From Lysobacter sp. (GTDB lineage: Bacteria > Pseudomonadota > Gammaproteobacteria > Xanthomonadales > Xanthomonadaceae), in contig JAHCAU010000003.1 in assembly GCA_019634715.1 (NCBI GenBank), positions 339,138-403,137 of the forward strand: 64,000 bases of DNA. The letters run 5' to 3'. How positions within the stretch are numbered: the stretch's first letter is position 1; each line of letters opens with the position of its first letter. Of the stretch, positions 1 to 12,966 are shown in pieces. The notes below the pieces were generated by a model. The model did not search any database and had not been told where the DNA came from. It worked only from the letters and a program-made list of their open reading frames with translations. A program made the translations under genes and the position numbers.

Positions 1-2242
<2,242 letters not shown>

Positions 2243-2632
2243 CGTGTCCGGATACCTGAAGAAGTTCGCCTAGGGGGCTGATGTTACAGGGAAAAAGCGC
2301 TGGCCACATCGCCGGGGCACGCAACCTTGGCGACATCCTGCCATGTCGCGCCGGGCCGACGCCATCCTGCCTCCCCGATCGCCGCCCATGGCATGGCGCG
2401 ACCACCGGCGATGCTGCAGGGCAGCAGGCTCGGATGCGGGTCCGAGGCCACCGCCGCGCGAAAAGTTATTTGTACAATCGTGACCCAGTGCGCGATCCGT
2501 TTCCGATGGTCCGGCCCGCGACACCGGTCCGAATGGCTATCATCGGGGCGGTCGCATGGGGGCGTGCGCGGCTTCTGCAACACCTGCGTGCGCGGCCCCG
2601 TTTCCCAGCAGCAACAACGGAGTGTCAGCGAA
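2243..2632. other. Divergent intergenic region between ftsK and the peptidase gene
   Basis: This 390-base spacer separates two divergent genes and must hold both promoters. It contains a small AT-rich patch with a TACAAT hexamer at 2473-2478 on the plus strand, but I see no convincing -35 box at the right distance. Open frames through it look like GC-driven shadows. No RNA gene is recognisable. Confidence 0.4.
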
Positions 2633-4321
2633 ATGGCGTCAACCCGTCTTCCGAGCCGCGGCCGTCTTGGCCGTGTCGCACTGGGCCTTGCCCCCCTCCT
2701 CCTCGCCGTTGTCGCGCTGCCCTCGTTCGCGGCCCGCAAGCCGCCGCCGCCGCCGGTGCCGGTCATCGACTGGGCGCCCTGCATCGAAGGTATCGAGAAC
2801 CTCGACTGCGCCTACGTCAATGTGCCGCTCGATTACCGCAACCCCTACGCCCACAAGACCACGCTGGCGCTGGCCCGCATCCCGGCTTCGGACCCGGCCA
2901 ACAAGATCGGTACCCTCTTCCTCAACCCGGGTGGCCCGGGCGCCTCGGGCGTCGACCTGATCTACAACGGCTTCGGCGACCTGCTCAACGAAATCCTCCG
3001 CGGCCGCTTCGACATCGTGGGCTTCGACCCGCGCGGCATCGGCGAATCCACCCCGATCCAGTGCTGGGACAGCGAGGACGACCGCAACGCCCACTTCCGG
3101 GGCCAGCCGATCTTCCCGTACCGCGCCGCCCAGGAGCGCCCGTTCTTCGAGGCCTACCGGAACATCGCCTACAAGTGCTTCGCCAATGCGGCCAGCCAGC
3201 CGATCCTCAGCTTCATGACCACCGGGGATGTCGCGCGCGATCTCGACCTGCTGCGGCGCGCGGTCGGCGACAGCCAGCTGAACTATCTCGGGTACTCCTA
3301 CGGCTCGTACATCGGCAGCACCTACGCCAACCTGTTCCCTCGCAACATCCGCGCGATGGTCATCGACGGCGTGCTCGACCCGCGCCTGTGGAGCAGCGGC
3401 TGGCAGATCAAGTCCGACCGCACCGCATCCCATGACGTGCTGCGCGAGTTCTTCCGCCAATGCGACCTGGCCGGCAAGGACTGCGCGCTGCGCGGCGAAC
3501 GGGGTTCCAAGGCCCGCTTCGACGCGATCCTGGCCGTGGCCCGGCAGCAGGGCACCATCGTCATCGGCGATGGCGACGACGTCTTCGAGTACGGCTACGA
3601 CGAAGTGGTCGCCGACGCGTCCAGCCTGATGTATTCGCCGGAGCAGTGGCCGGCCTACGCGAATTTCCTCGATCTGCTGAGCAATGCGCTCACCGGCAAC
3701 AAGGCCGCGAGGAAGGGCGCGCTCGCCAGCCGACGCGCCATCGAGAAGGCCCTGGCCGACGCCGGCCCGGTGAAGCGCGCTTGGTACGACAACAGCCTGG
3801 AAGCCTATTTCGGCAACCACTGCTCCGACGCCGCCTATCCCTACGGTTTCGAGTGGTATTCGGCGATCGGCAAGTACGCCGAAGGCGGGTCGTTCATGGG
3901 TCCGAACTGGTGGTGGATCAATTCCGCCTGTGCGGCCTGGCCGAAGGGGCCGAACCGCTACACCGGGCGCTGGAAGACCGGTACGTCCTCGCGCGTGCTG
4001 GTGATCGGCAACTACTTCGATCCGGCCACCAACTACCGCGGCGCGGTCGAAACCCAGAAGCTTCTGCGCGGCAGCCGCCTGGTCTCGTACGCAGGCTGGG
4101 GTCATGTCGCCTCCTACACCGGCCGCAGCCAGTGCGTGGACGACTTCGTCACCGACTACATCCTCAACGGCGCCATCCCGCCGAAGAAGATCGTCTGCCC
4201 GGCCGCGCCCAATCCCTTCGTCTTCGCCAAGACCAAGGCGAAGGCCGGCAAGTCGGTGGTCATGCCGATGACCGGCCTGCCGACCCTCAAGCCGCTGACG
4301 CCCATCCGCCGTCCAGACTAG
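2633..4321 (+). CDS. Secreted alpha/beta-hydrolase peptidase (S33, tripeptidyl-aminopeptidase type)
   Basis: Predicted 562-residue exported serine peptidase resembling the S33 prolyl/tripeptidyl aminopeptidases of Streptomyces (SlpD/SlpE type) that are common in lysobacters. The start at 2633 gives a clear signal peptide: basic MASTRLPSRGRLGR, then a hydrophobic stretch ending at SFA-ARK. The oxyanion-hole region is LNPGGPGASGVD, the nucleophile elbow is GYSYGS (Ser in G-x-S-x-G), the likely acid is in GNYFDPATNY and the His in GWGHVASY. Several cysteines near the C-terminus fit a periplasmic or extracellular protein. A GGAG lies upstream of the ATG; the open frame extends further 5' but without signal-peptide logic. 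The terminator at 4351 follows it. The exact substrate cannot be read from sequence. Confidence 0.85.
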   Translation: MASTRLPSRGRLGRVALGLAPLLLAVVALPSFAARKPPPPPVPVIDWAPCIEGIENLDCAYVNVPLDYRNPYAHKTTLALARIPASDPANKIGTLFLNPGGPGASGVDLIYNGFGDLLNEILRGRFDIVGFDPRGIGESTPIQCWDSEDDRNAHFRGQPIFPYRAAQERPFFEAYRNIAYKCFANAASQPILSFMTTGDVARDLDLLRRAVGDSQLNYLGYSYGSYIGSTYANLFPRNIRAMVIDGVLDPRLWSSGWQIKSDRTASHDVLREFFRQCDLAGKDCALRGERGSKARFDAILAVARQQGTIVIGDGDDVFEYGYDEVVADASSLMYSPEQWPAYANFLDLLSNALTGNKAARKGALASRRAIEKALADAGPVKRAWYDNSLEAYFGNHCSDAAYPYGFEWYSAIGKYAEGGSFMGPNWWWINSACAAWPKGPNRYTGRWKTGTSSRVLVIGNYFDPATNYRGAVETQKLLRGSRLVSYAGWGHVASYTGRSQCVDDFVTDYILNGAIPPKKIVCPAAPNPFVFAKTKAKAGKSVVMPMTGLPTLKPLTPIRRPD

Positions 4322-4350
4322 GCTGACGCCGGACGAACGCAGTGCGCCCC

Positions 4351-4383
4351 GAACCCCCGCTCCGGCGGGGGTTCTCGTTTTCT
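4351..4383 (+). terminator. Intrinsic terminator after the S33 peptidase gene
   Basis: GAACCCCCGC and GCGGGGGTTC form a perfect 10-bp stem around TCCG, followed by TCGTTTT. It lies 30 bases after the peptidase stop codon and before rluF. Confidence 0.85.
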
Positions 4384-4463
4384 GGCCATCCCGCCCGGGC
4401 CAGCCGGCCCCGGCACGGCTTCCGGGTTACCCTATGCGGCCGTTTTCGCCCGCCCGCCCCTCC

Positions 4464-5177
4464 ATGCGCCTCAACAAACACATCAGCGACACCGGTTTCT
4501 GCTCGCGCCGGGAGGCCGACCGCCTGATCGGCGAAGGCCGGGTCACGGTGAACGGCATCCGCGCACGGGTCGGCACCGAGCTGGCCGAGGGCGACGAAGT
4601 GCGCATCGACGGCGACGTCCTGCGCGCCCGCACCGCCGCCAAGGGCCAGCGTCGCCACGTCTACATCGCCCTGAACAAGCCGGTGGGCGTCACCTGCACT
4701 ACCGAGGAAGCGGTGAAGGGCAACATCGTCGACTTCGTCGGCCATCAGCAACGCATCTTCCCGATCGGCCGCCTCGACAAGGATTCCGAAGGCCTGATCC
4801 TGCTGACCAGCAACGGCGACATCGTCAACGCGATCCTGCGCGCCGAGAACAAGCTGGAGAAGGAATACCTGGTGGCGGTGAACCACCGGGTCACCGATGA
4901 ATTCCTGCGCGGCATGAGCCGGGGCGTGCCGATCCACGGCGAGACCACGCTGCCCTGCCGCACCGCCAGGATCGGCCCCTTCGGTTTCCGCATCGTGCTG
5001 GTGCAGGGCCTGAACCGGCAGATCCGCCTGATGACCGCGCATTTCGGCTTCCGCGTGAAGCAACTGGTGCGCGTGCGTATCGGCAATCTCAAGCTCGGCC
5101 GCCTGAAGCCGGGCCAGTGGCGGAACCTCACCGATGCGGAACTGCGCGGCCTGCTGCCGAACCACCAGGACTGGTAA
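4464..5177 (+). CDS. rluF: 23S rRNA pseudouridine synthase, RluF type
   Basis: Isomerises a specific uridine in 23S rRNA (U2604 for E. coli RluF) to pseudouridine. The 237-residue protein begins with an S4 RNA-binding domain (RLNKHISDTGFCSRREAD, residues 2-60). The RsuA/RluF catalytic domain follows, with the conserved GRLDKDSEGLILLT motif that carries the nucleophilic Asp, and later GLNRQIRLM. ATG 4464 is preferred over the in-frame ATG at 4434 because the S4 domain begins immediately after it. RluF, RluB and RsuA are close relatives; the NRQIRLM and ALNKPVGVTCT segments favour RluF, but the exact target base is inferred. Confidence 0.88.
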   Translation: MRLNKHISDTGFCSRREADRLIGEGRVTVNGIRARVGTELAEGDEVRIDGDVLRARTAAKGQRRHVYIALNKPVGVTCTTEEAVKGNIVDFVGHQQRIFPIGRLDKDSEGLILLTSNGDIVNAILRAENKLEKEYLVAVNHRVTDEFLRGMSRGVPIHGETTLPCRTARIGPFGFRIVLVQGLNRQIRLMTAHFGFRVKQLVRVRIGNLKLGRLKPGQWRNLTDAELRGLLPNHQDW

Positions 5178-5245
5178 GCCACGGAGTGGTCATCGATGCG
5201 TGACAGCCTGCAGCGTTCCGCAGGTGGATCGCCCCGCCATCTTGA

Positions 5246-6277
<1,032 letters not shown>

Positions 6278-6350
6278 CCGGGGCAGTAACGCAGGCCATG
6301 CCCGTGATCCGCGCGACGTTCGACGACGTCGACCTCGCGCGGGTCCGCGG

Positions 6351-7514
6351 ATGCCCGCTCACGAGCTGTCCATGAAGGCACGCGTCCTGCCCACGCTGGT
6401 CAGCGTCGCCCCGGCCGCCTGGGACGCGCTCCATGACGGCCGCAATCCCTTCGTCTCCCACGCATTCCTGGCCGGCCTCGAAGCACACGGCTGCCTGCGC
6501 GAACGCTGGGGCTGGACGCCGCATCACCTGGGCCTGTGGGACGGCGATGCGCTGGTCGCGGCCGCGCCGGGCTACCTGAAGGCCAATTCGCACGGCGAAT
6601 TCGTGTTCGACCATGCCTGGGCCCGCGCCTACGCCCACTACGGGCAGGACTACTACCCGAAGTGGCTCTGTGCCGTGCCCTATTCGCCGGTGACCGGGCC
6701 GCGCCTGCTCGCGCGCGACGATGCGGCGCGGGCGGCCCTCGTGCGCGCGATCCCGGACCTCGTGCGCGCGGCCAGATGCTCGTCGGCGCACACGAACTTC
6801 GTCGAGCCGGTCGACGCGGCCGCGTTCGACGCCGAAGACGGCTGGATGGCGCGCATCGACGTGCAGTACCACTGGCACAACGACGCTGGCTGGCGGGACT
6901 TCGACGATTACCTCGCGGCCATGGACCACAAGCATCGCAAGAACATCCGCCAGGAACGCGCGAAGGTCGTGCGCGCCGGCGTGGCGTTCCGCGTGCTGCA
7001 TGGCGACGAAGCTGACGAGGCCGACCTGTCGGCGATGCATGGCTTCTACCTGCGCACCTTCGCCGACTACGGCAATTCCCCGGCGCTGACCCTCGACTTC
7101 CTGCGCCACCTCGCACAGGCGATGCCGCGGCAACTGGTGCTGGTCCTGGCCGACCACGACGGCGAGACGATCGCGGGCGCGCTCTGCCTGCGCGGCGGCG
7201 ACACCCTGTACGGCCGCTACTGGGGCGCGACGCGCACCCTGCCCGGCCTGCATTTCGAGACCTGCTACTACCAGGGCATCGACTACTGCCTGCGCGAGGG
7301 ACTGACCCGCTTCGAACCCGGCGCGCAGGGCGAGCACAAGGTCGCGCGCGGCTTCCTGCCGGTGGAGACCCGCAGCCGGCACTGGGTGGCCGATGCCGCA
7401 TTCGCCGATGCGCTGTCGCGCTGGTGCGAGGAAGACCGGATCGCGGTGCGCGCCTACGCGCGGCAGATCGCCGGGCATTCGCCCTACCGCCCGCAGGCGA
7501 CGGACACGGCATGA
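6351..7514 (+). CDS. FemAB-like / DUF482 GNAT-superfamily protein
   Basis: 387-residue protein of the DUF482 (FemAB_like, peptidoglycan biosynthesis/recognition) family with a GNAT acyltransferase fold. Recognisable family blocks are the N-terminal [13 protein letters not shown], the central [15 protein letters not shown] and the C-terminal [15 protein letters not shown]. Its donor and acceptor are unknown; some members are guessed to use aminoacyl-tRNA. Its last codons overlap the ATG of aat (ATGA), so the two are almost certainly co-translated, and aat encodes an aminoacyl-tRNA-dependent transferase of the same superfamily. An alternative start ATG at 6372 would remove seven residues; neither has a strong ribosome-binding site. 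Confidence 0.85.
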   Translation: MPAHELSMKARVLPTLVSVAPAAWDALHDGRNPFVSHAFLAGLEAHGCLRERWGWTPHHLGLWDGDALVAAAPGYLKANSHGEFVFDHAWARAYAHYGQDYYPKWLCAVPYSPVTGPRLLARDDAARAALVRAIPDLVRAARCSSAHTNFVEPVDAAAFDAEDGWMARIDVQYHWHNDAGWRDFDDYLAAMDHKHRKNIRQERAKVVRAGVAFRVLHGDEADEADLSAMHGFYLRTFADYGNSPALTLDFLRHLAQAMPRQLVLVLADHDGETIAGALCLRGGDTLYGRYWGATRTLPGLHFETCYYQGIDYCLREGLTRFEPGAQGEHKVARGFLPVETRSRHWVADAAFADALSRWCEEDRIAVRAYARQIAGHSPYRPQATDTA

Positions 7515-8275
7515 GCCTGCGCCTGCACTGGCTGGCCGCAGACCCGCGCGCACCGTTCCCGCCGCCGGAGCAGGCGCTGCGCGATCCCGACGGCCTGCTC
7601 GCCGCCGGTGGCGACCTGCACCCGCTGCGCCTGCTCAACGCCTATCGGCAGGGCATCTTCCCGTGGTTCAACGACGACCAGCCGATCCTATGGTGGTCGC
7701 CCGACCCGCGCACCGTGTTCCGCACGGACGGCGTGCATCTCGCCCGGCGCTTCCGGCGCAGCCTGCGCAGCAGCGGCTGGGTCGTGCGTGCCGACATCGC
7801 GTTCGCGCGGGTGGTCGACGCCTGCGCCACGCAACCGCGCCCCGGACAGGACGGCACCTGGATCACCGACGACATGCGTGCGGCCTATCTCGGGCTGCAC
7901 CGGCTGGGGCATGCGCACAGTGTCGAGGTCTACGATGGCGATTCGCCCGGAGCGGCGCTGGTCGGCGGCCTGTACGGCGTGGCCATCGGCCGCATGTTCT
8001 TCGGCGAGAGCATGGTCAGCCTGGCTTCCGGCGGCTCGAAGACCGCGCTCGCGGCGCTGGCGTACCGGTTGCGGCAGTGGGGCTGGCCACTGATCGATGC
8101 CCAGGTGGACAACCCGCACCTGTTCCGGATGGGCGCGATTTCGCTGCCTCGGCAGGATTTTCTCGCCGCGATCGCGCCATTGACCGTCGAAACGCCGGCC
8201 CACGCACCCGGTCGCCCCGGGCCGTGGACGACCGATTTCGGCATCGTCGACGCGGGGGCACTGGCCGAGGCCTAA
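7511..8275 (+). CDS. aat: Leucyl/phenylalanyl-tRNA--protein transferase
   Basis: Adds Leu or Phe from aminoacyl-tRNA to proteins with N-terminal Arg or Lys, making them N-degron substrates for ClpS-ClpA, both encoded nearby on the other strand. The 254-residue protein shows the family core: [41 protein letters not shown]-like [19 protein letters not shown] (19 residues), and ALAALAYRL. The start ATG overlaps the upstream gene by four bases. The placement with infA, clpA and clpS makes this a compact N-end-rule locus. Confidence 0.96.
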   Translation: MSLRLHWLAADPRAPFPPPEQALRDPDGLLAAGGDLHPLRLLNAYRQGIFPWFNDDQPILWWSPDPRTVFRTDGVHLARRFRRSLRSSGWVVRADIAFARVVDACATQPRPGQDGTWITDDMRAAYLGLHRLGHAHSVEVYDGDSPGAALVGGLYGVAIGRMFFGESMVSLASGGSKTALAALAYRLRQWGWPLIDAQVDNPHLFRMGAISLPRQDFLAAIAPLTVETPAHAPGRPGPWTTDFGIVDAGALAEA

Positions 8276-8283
8276 CGTTTTCT

Positions 8284-8312
8284 TTGCGATCCCCCGCCCG
8301 GCGTGGCAGAAT
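8284..8312 (+). promoter_or_regulatory. Candidate sigma-70 promoter for infA
   Basis: TTGCGA at 8284-8289 and CAGAAT at 8307-8312 are separated by exactly 17 bases, each matching the consensus at four of six positions, about 50 bases upstream of the infA start. Seen by eye only. Confidence 0.45.
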
Positions 8313-8364
8313 GCGCGGCTTCGTCGGCCATTCCAGTCCGACACCCACCACCAGCGAAAGGCGC

Positions 8365-8583
8365 ATGGCGAAAGACGACGTCATCGAATTTGAAGGCACG
8401 GTCTCCGAAACCCTCCCGAACACCATGTTCCGGGTGAAACTGGAGAACGGCCACGAGATCATTGCCCACATTTCCGGGCGCATGCGCAAGAACTACATCC
8501 GCATCCTCACCGGCGACAAGGTCAAGGTCGAAATGACCCCTTACGACCTGAGCAAGGGTCGGATCACGTATCGCATGAAGTGA
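8365..8583 (+). CDS. infA: Translation initiation factor IF-1
   Basis: 72-residue single S1/OB-fold protein that binds the ribosomal A site during initiation. The sequence starts [19 protein letters not shown] and ends GRITYRMK, which is the canonical beta- and gammaproteobacterial IF-1 in length and content. GAAAGG precedes the ATG at good spacing. It is followed at once by a strong terminator. Confidence 0.98.
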   Translation: MAKDDVIEFEGTVSETLPNTMFRVKLENGHEIIAHISGRMRKNYIRILTGDKVKVEMTPYDLSKGRITYRMK

Positions 8584-8608
8584 TCGTTACAAACGATTGA
8601 TTCAATTG

Positions 8609-8639
8609 AAAAAGGCGACCCGAGCGGGTCGCCTTTTTT
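8609..8639. terminator. Bidirectional intrinsic terminator between infA and the Cys-rich peptide gene
   Basis: A perfect 14-bp stem (AAAAAGGCGACCCG and its complement) with a two-base loop is flanked by A- and T-tracts on the two sides. It can therefore end both infA (plus) and the convergent 68-residue gene (minus). Confidence 0.9.
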
Positions 8640-8679
8640 GCTGTCCGCCCTGCGTCGTGCGGCTGGCGGCAGCCTCGTC

Positions 8680-8886
8680 TCAGACCTGCGGACAGCCCGC
8701 CGCGCGCAGGCACTGGGACAGGCGCAGCGCGCAGCCGGTACCGCCGGCATCGAGGCAGGCGTAGTACGTCATCATGCAGCTCGTGCACGGATTGGTCGCG
8801 CTTGCAGCACTGCCGGCCAGGGCCAGGCACAGGCCTGCGGCTACGGTGACCAGCCTCGACTTCAGGAAGATCGTCACGGACGTCAT
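8680..8886 (-). CDS. Small secreted cysteine-rich peptide, function unknown
   Basis: 68-residue pre-peptide. Residues 1-30 are a clear signal peptide (basic start, hydrophobic core LVTVAAGLCLALAGSAASA). The mature part of about 38 residues has six cysteines at 34, 37, 44, 52, 59 and 65, spaced C-x2-C-x6-C-x7-C-x6-C-x5-C, which suggests three disulphides. The start at 8886 has AAGGAG seven bases upstream; the frame stays open upstream without a signal peptide. It lies convergent to infA and downstream of clpA with its own spacer. I recognise no family. It could be a periplasmic structural peptide, a metal binder or a bacteriocin-like peptide; nothing nearby (no exporter or immunity gene) decides this. 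Confidence 0.7.
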   Translation of the reverse strand: MTSVTIFLKSRLVTVAAGLCLALAGSAASATNPCTSCMMTYYACLDAGGTGCALRLSQCLRAAGCPQV

Positions 8887-8983
8887 GTCTTGGACTCCTT
8901 GGATACGCCCGCAGGACTGCGGGCGTCCCAAGTCTATCCACCACGAAGAACCGGGACCGTGATCCCGGCCCGCCGTGGCGTTT

Positions 8984-11266
8984 TCACTCCACCGTCGCCG
9001 GCAGCAGCTTCTCCGGCTCGGCCTGGGACTCGACGACCAGTTCGTTGTCGCGCACGTCGATCGACACCCGGCCGCCGTTGACCAGCTTGCCGAACAGCAG
9101 CTCGTCGGCGAGCAGGCGCTTGACCTTGTCCTGGATCACCCGCGCCATCGGGCGGGCGCCCATCAGCGGATCGAACCCGTGCTCGGCCAGCCAGTCGCGC
9201 GCGGCCGGCGTGGCCGACAGCGACACGTTCTTGTCGTGCAGCAGGGTTTCCAGTTCGATCAGGAACTTGTCGACGACGCGCAGGATGTGGTCGAAGCCCA
9301 GCGCCTGGAACTGCACCACCGCGTCGAGGCGGTTGCGGAACTCCGGGCTGAAGCTGCGGCGGATCACTTCCATCGCGTCGGTGCTGTGGTCCTGCCTGGT
9401 GAAGCCGATCGAACGCCGCGCGGCCTGGGTCGCGCCGGCATTGGTGGTCATCACCACGATCACGTTGCGGAAATTGGCCTCGCGGCCGTTGGTGTCGGTG
9501 AGGATGCCACGGTCCATGACCTGCAGCAGGATGTTGAAGATGTCTGGATGCGCCTTTTCGACCTCGTCCAGCAGCAGCACGCAGTGCGGCGTCTTGACGA
9601 TCTTCTCGGTCAGCAGGCCGCCCTGGTCGAAGCCGACGTAGCCCGGAGGCGCGCCGATCAGGCGGCTGATCGAATGCGGCTCCATGTACTCGCTCATGTC
9701 GAAGCGGACCAGCTCGATGCCCAGCTGCAGCGCGAGCTGGCGGGTCACCTCGGTCTTGCCGACGCCGGTCGGGCCGGCGAACAGGAAGCTGCCGATCGGC
9801 TTGTCGGGATTGGCCAGGCCCGAGCGGGCGAGCTTGATCGCCGAGGTCAGGGTCTCGATCGCCGGATCCTGGCCGAAGATGACCATCTTGAGGTTGCGCT
9901 CGAGGTGCTGCAGCACGTCCTTGTCGGACGCGCTGACCTGCTTGGCGGGGATCCGCGCCATCTTGGCGACGATCAGCTCCACCTCTTCGACATCGATGCG
10001 CTGCTTGCGGTTCTCGGGCAGCAGCAGCTGCTGGCGCGCGCCGGCCTCGTCGATCACGTCGATGGCCTTGTCCGGCAACAGACGGTCGTTGATGTGCTTC
10101 ACCGACAGGTCGACGGCCGCCTGGATGGCGTCGTCGTTGTAGGTGACGTTGTGGTGGGCTTCGTACTTGGTGCGCAGGCCGCGCAGGATCTCGACCGCCT
10201 CGCTGATCGTCGGCTCGACCACGTCGATCTTCTGGAAGCGACGGGCCAGGGCGCGATCCTTCTCGAAGATGCCGCGATATTCCTGGAACGTCGTCGAACC
10301 GATGCAGCGCAGTTCGCCCGAAGCCAGGGCCGGCTTGATCAGGTTGCTGGCGTCCATCGTGCCGCCGCTGGCCGAACCGGCGCCGATGATGGTGTGGATC
10401 TCGTCGATGAACAGGACCGCCTGCGGAATCTTCTTCAGGGCGGTGAGCACCGCTTTCAGGCGCTTCTCGAAGTCGCCGCGGTACTTGGTGCCGGCGACCA
10501 GCGCGCCGAGGTCGAGCGAGTAGATCGTGGCCCCGCCGAGCACGTCGGGCACTTCGCCGTCGACGATGCGGCGGGCCAGGCCTTCGGCGATGGCGGTCTT
10601 GCCGACGCCGGCCTCGCCGACGTACAGCGGGTTGTTCTTGCGACGACGGCACAGGACCTGGATGGTCCGCTCGATCTCGTCGGCACGGCCGACCAGCGGG
10701 TCGATGCGGCCTTCGCGCGCCATCTGGTTGAGGTTGGTGGCGAACTCCGACAGTGGATCGTTGCGGCCCTCGCCGCCCTCGCCTTCGCCGGTCTGATCGG
10801 TCTGGTCGGGGTTCTGGGCTTCGCTGGCGTCGCCGGCCTTGGTGATGCCGTGCGACAGGAAGTTGACCACGTCCAGCCGGGTGATGCCCTGCTGGTTGAG
10901 GTAGTAGACCGCGTAGGAGTCCTTCTCGCCGAAGATCGCGACCAGCACGTTGGCGCCGGTGACTTCGCTCTTGCCGCTGGACTGCACGTGGTAGACGGCG
11001 CGCTGGAGGACGCGCTGGAAGCCCAGCGTCGCCTGGGTATCACGGGTGTCGTCCTCGGCCAGGGTGGCGACCGAGGTTGAGATCGCATGCTCGAGGTCGC
11101 CGCGCAGGCGCTGGAAGTCGGCGCCGCAGGCCTTGAGCACGGTCTCGGCGGAGGGATTGTCGATCAGGGCGAGCAGCAGGTGCTCGACGGTCATGTACTC
11201 ATGACGCGCTTCGCGGGCGTGCTTGTAGCACTGGCCGATCGCGTATTCGAGGTCTTTGCTGAACAT
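8984..11266 (-). CDS. clpA: ATP-dependent Clp protease ATP-binding subunit ClpA
   Basis: AAA+ unfoldase that feeds substrates to ClpP and receives N-degron substrates from ClpS. The 760-residue protein has the double Clp_N repeat (residues 1-145), a Gly/Glu-rich linker, the first AAA+ module (GEAGVGKTA Walker [13 protein letters not shown]alker B), and the second ([24 protein letters not shown]). IGFTRQD in the second module is at the ClpP-docking loop position. ATG 11266 ([11 protein letters not shown]) has GGAGG upstream at good spacing. clpS lies 258 bases upstream in the same direction. Confidence 0.98.
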   Translation of the reverse strand: MFSKDLEYAIGQCYKHAREARHEYMTVEHLLLALIDNPSAETVLKACGADFQRLRGDLEHAISTSVATLAEDDTRDTQATLGFQRVLQRAVYHVQSSGKSEVTGANVLVAIFGEKDSYAVYYLNQQGITRLDVVNFLSHGITKAGDASEAQNPDQTDQTGEGEGGEGRNDPLSEFATNLNQMAREGRIDPLVGRADEIERTIQVLCRRRKNNPLYVGEAGVGKTAIAEGLARRIVDGEVPDVLGGATIYSLDLGALVAGTKYRGDFEKRLKAVLTALKKIPQAVLFIDEIHTIIGAGSASGGTMDASNLIKPALASGELRCIGSTTFQEYRGIFEKDRALARRFQKIDVVEPTISEAVEILRGLRTKYEAHHNVTYNDDAIQAAVDLSVKHINDRLLPDKAIDVIDEAGARQQLLLPENRKQRIDVEEVELIVAKMARIPAKQVSASDKDVLQHLERNLKMVIFGQDPAIETLTSAIKLARSGLANPDKPIGSFLFAGPTGVGKTEVTRQLALQLGIELVRFDMSEYMEPHSISRLIGAPPGYVGFDQGGLLTEKIVKTPHCVLLLDEVEKAHPDIFNILLQVMDRGILTDTNGREANFRNVIVVMTTNAGATQAARRSIGFTRQDHSTDAMEVIRRSFSPEFRNRLDAVVQFQALGFDHILRVVDKFLIELETLLHDKNVSLSATPAARDWLAEHGFDPLMGARPMARVIQDKVKRLLADELLFGKLVNGGRVSIDVRDNELVVESQAEPEKLLPATVE

Positions 11267-11524
11267 GGTCGCTGCCCTCCGATTGGGGTTGCCGTTCGGG
11301 ACCAACTGTGCCCCGCGGGGTCACATCGCGTCCCGGTGAACGCAGGATGGGTACATGCATCCTGCAGCGGAATACCGAAGATCTGGAACACTGCATCGCA
11401 CGTGTCGACTGCCTTCGAACCCCTTACGCCATCTCCAGGGATCAAGATGCACTCGTCGCCTGCATCGATGCAAGTTCCGCGCCATCGTCGGCAAGCGCCG
11501 CGTCCGCCCGATCTGGGGATCCCC

Positions 11525-11845
11525 TCAGGCCTTTTCCATGGTGCACAGCAATGGATGCTGGTTGAGCCGCGCGAATTCGTTCACCTGGGCGACCTTGGAT
11601 TCGGCGATTTCGCGGGTAAAGACGCCGCAGACCCCGCGTCCGCGGGTGTGGACATGCAGCATGACCTGCGTCGCCTTCTCGATGTTCATGCTGAAAAAAC
11701 GCATGAGCACCTCGATGACGAAGTCCATGGGCGTGTAATCGTCGTTCAGCAGCAGGACGGAATAGAGCGGCGGCCGCTCGAGCTCGGGCTTGCGGGTTTC
11801 GACGGCGATGCCGTGGTCGCGTTCGTGGTCGTGCTGGCCGGTCAT
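11525..11845 (-). CDS. clpS: ClpA adaptor protein ClpS
   Basis: 106-residue adaptor that binds N-terminal Leu/Phe/Tyr/Trp and hands substrates to ClpA. The ClpS core is clear: [20 protein letters not shown], then the [14 protein letters not shown] helix-strand and the C-terminal [19 protein letters not shown]. The start at 11845 ([10 protein letters not shown]) puts a charged flexible extension of about 25 residues before the core, as in the family. It lies upstream of clpA on the same strand, so the pair is probably co-regulated even though the spacer allows a separate clpA promoter. Confidence 0.96.
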   Translation of the reverse strand: MTGQHDHERDHGIAVETRKPELERPPLYSVLLLNDDYTPMDFVIEVLMRFFSMNIEKATQVMLHVHTRGRGVCGVFTREIAESKVAQVNEFARLNQHPLLCTMEKA

Positions 11846-11994
11846 CCGCTCATTATAACGACCGCGGCCGGCTCGACACCGACCCGCAGGCCGGCGCACC
11901 GCACCATCCGCCCGGGCATGGACGCGACTGCGACCGGGCATCACAATGCGCCATCGCGCCGACCATCCCGGTCGCGCCCATAGGGGAATTCTCC

Positions 11995-12477
11995 ATGACG
12001 AAGCCCGTCCGCGCCGCCTTCATCGTTTCCCTGCTGCTCGGCAGCGCCCTCGTTCCGGCGGCCCACGCGTTCGATGCATCGGTCAAGACCCGCCTGGATG
12101 CGCGCGGCATCAAGCATCAGGTCGACGGCGACGGCGACTACAAGGTCACCTACAACTATTCGAAGGAAGGCCGCACGCAGCTGGTCTTCGTCAGCGGCAA
12201 GACCGAAAGCGTCGGCGGCTTCCAGGTCCGCGAGATCTTCTCGCCTGCCGCGCGCATCGGCAAGGACGGCGTCAACGGCGCCAAGGCGCTGGAACTGCTC
12301 GCCGATAGCCGCAAGAACAAGCTCGGCAGCTGGGAGTCGGCCGGCGACGTGCTGTATTTCGTGATCAAGGTGCCGGACAGCCTCGACGCGGCCCAGCTGG
12401 AATCGGCCATGGACATCGCCGCGCAGACCGCCGACGACATGGAAATGGAAATCAGCGGCGCTCGGGACGACCTCTAA
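11995..12477 (+). CDS. Exported hypothetical protein, YbjN-like
   Basis: 160 residues with a clear signal peptide ([20 protein letters not shown], cleavage likely after AHA-F). The mature part looks like one compact alpha/beta domain: a start about [18 protein letters not shown], alternating strands, then a long helix ([19 protein letters not shown]). This layout resembles YbjN / secretion-chaperone-like domains, but the match is by shape rather than by a motif I can name. It ends one base before the GTG of the Nudix gene, so it probably heads the nudJ-mnmA-hflD operon. Confidence 0.75.
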   Translation: MTKPVRAAFIVSLLLGSALVPAAHAFDASVKTRLDARGIKHQVDGDGDYKVTYNYSKEGRTQLVFVSGKTESVGGFQVREIFSPAARIGKDGVNGAKALELLADSRKNKLGSWESAGDVLYFVIKVPDSLDAAQLESAMDIAAQTADDMEMEISGARDDL

Positions 12478-12942
12478 GTGACCTACCGCGAAGGTCGCTT
12501 CTGGCAACCGGACGTCACCGTGGCCACCGTGGTGGTCGCCGACGGTCGCCTGCTGTGCGTGGAGGAACGCGCCGATGGCCGGCTGGTGATCAACCAGCCG
12601 GCCGGTCACCTGGAACCCGACGAAAGCCTCGCCGAGGCCGCCCTGCGCGAGACCCGCGAGGAGACCGGCTGGGACGTTCGCCTGACCGCCTTCCTCGGCG
12701 CCTACCAATGGAAGGCCGAGGAGAGCGGTCGACACTACCTGCGCTTCGCCTTCGCTGCCGAACCCGAGCGTCACGACCCTTCGCGCACGCTCGACGACGG
12801 CATCGTCCAGGCGCTGTGGCTGACGCCGGACGAATTGCTGGCCCGACGCGACCAGCACCGCAGCCCCCTGGTCTGGCAGGTCGTCGCCGACCACCTCGCG
12901 GGCCAGCGCTCGCCGCTGTCGGTGTTGCAGCACCTGGCATGA
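12478..12942 (+). CDS. nudJ: Nudix hydrolase, NudJ-like
   Basis: 154-residue pyrophosphohydrolase of the NudJ type, reported in E. coli to act on thiamine pyrophosphates and nucleoside triphosphates. The Nudix box is exact: GHLEPDESLAEAAL then RETREETGW, fitting G-x5-E-x7-R-E-x-x-E-E-x-G-hydrophobic. The start is GTG at 12478, directly after the upstream stop codon, so translation is coupled. mnmA follows 24 bases later, the same arrangement (nudJ-mnmA-hflD) as in E. coli. Confidence 0.92.
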   Translation: MTYREGRFWQPDVTVATVVVADGRLLCVEERADGRLVINQPAGHLEPDESLAEAALRETREETGWDVRLTAFLGAYQWKAEESGRHYLRFAFAAEPERHDPSRTLDDGIVQALWLTPDELLARRDQHRSPLVWQVVADHLAGQRSPLSVLQHLA

Positions 12943-12966
12943 ACCACGCGGCATGAACCCACTGGC

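Noticed and set aside
8975..11080. 701-codon open frame opposite clpA
   Set aside because: Antisense shadow of clpA without any recognisable protein feature.
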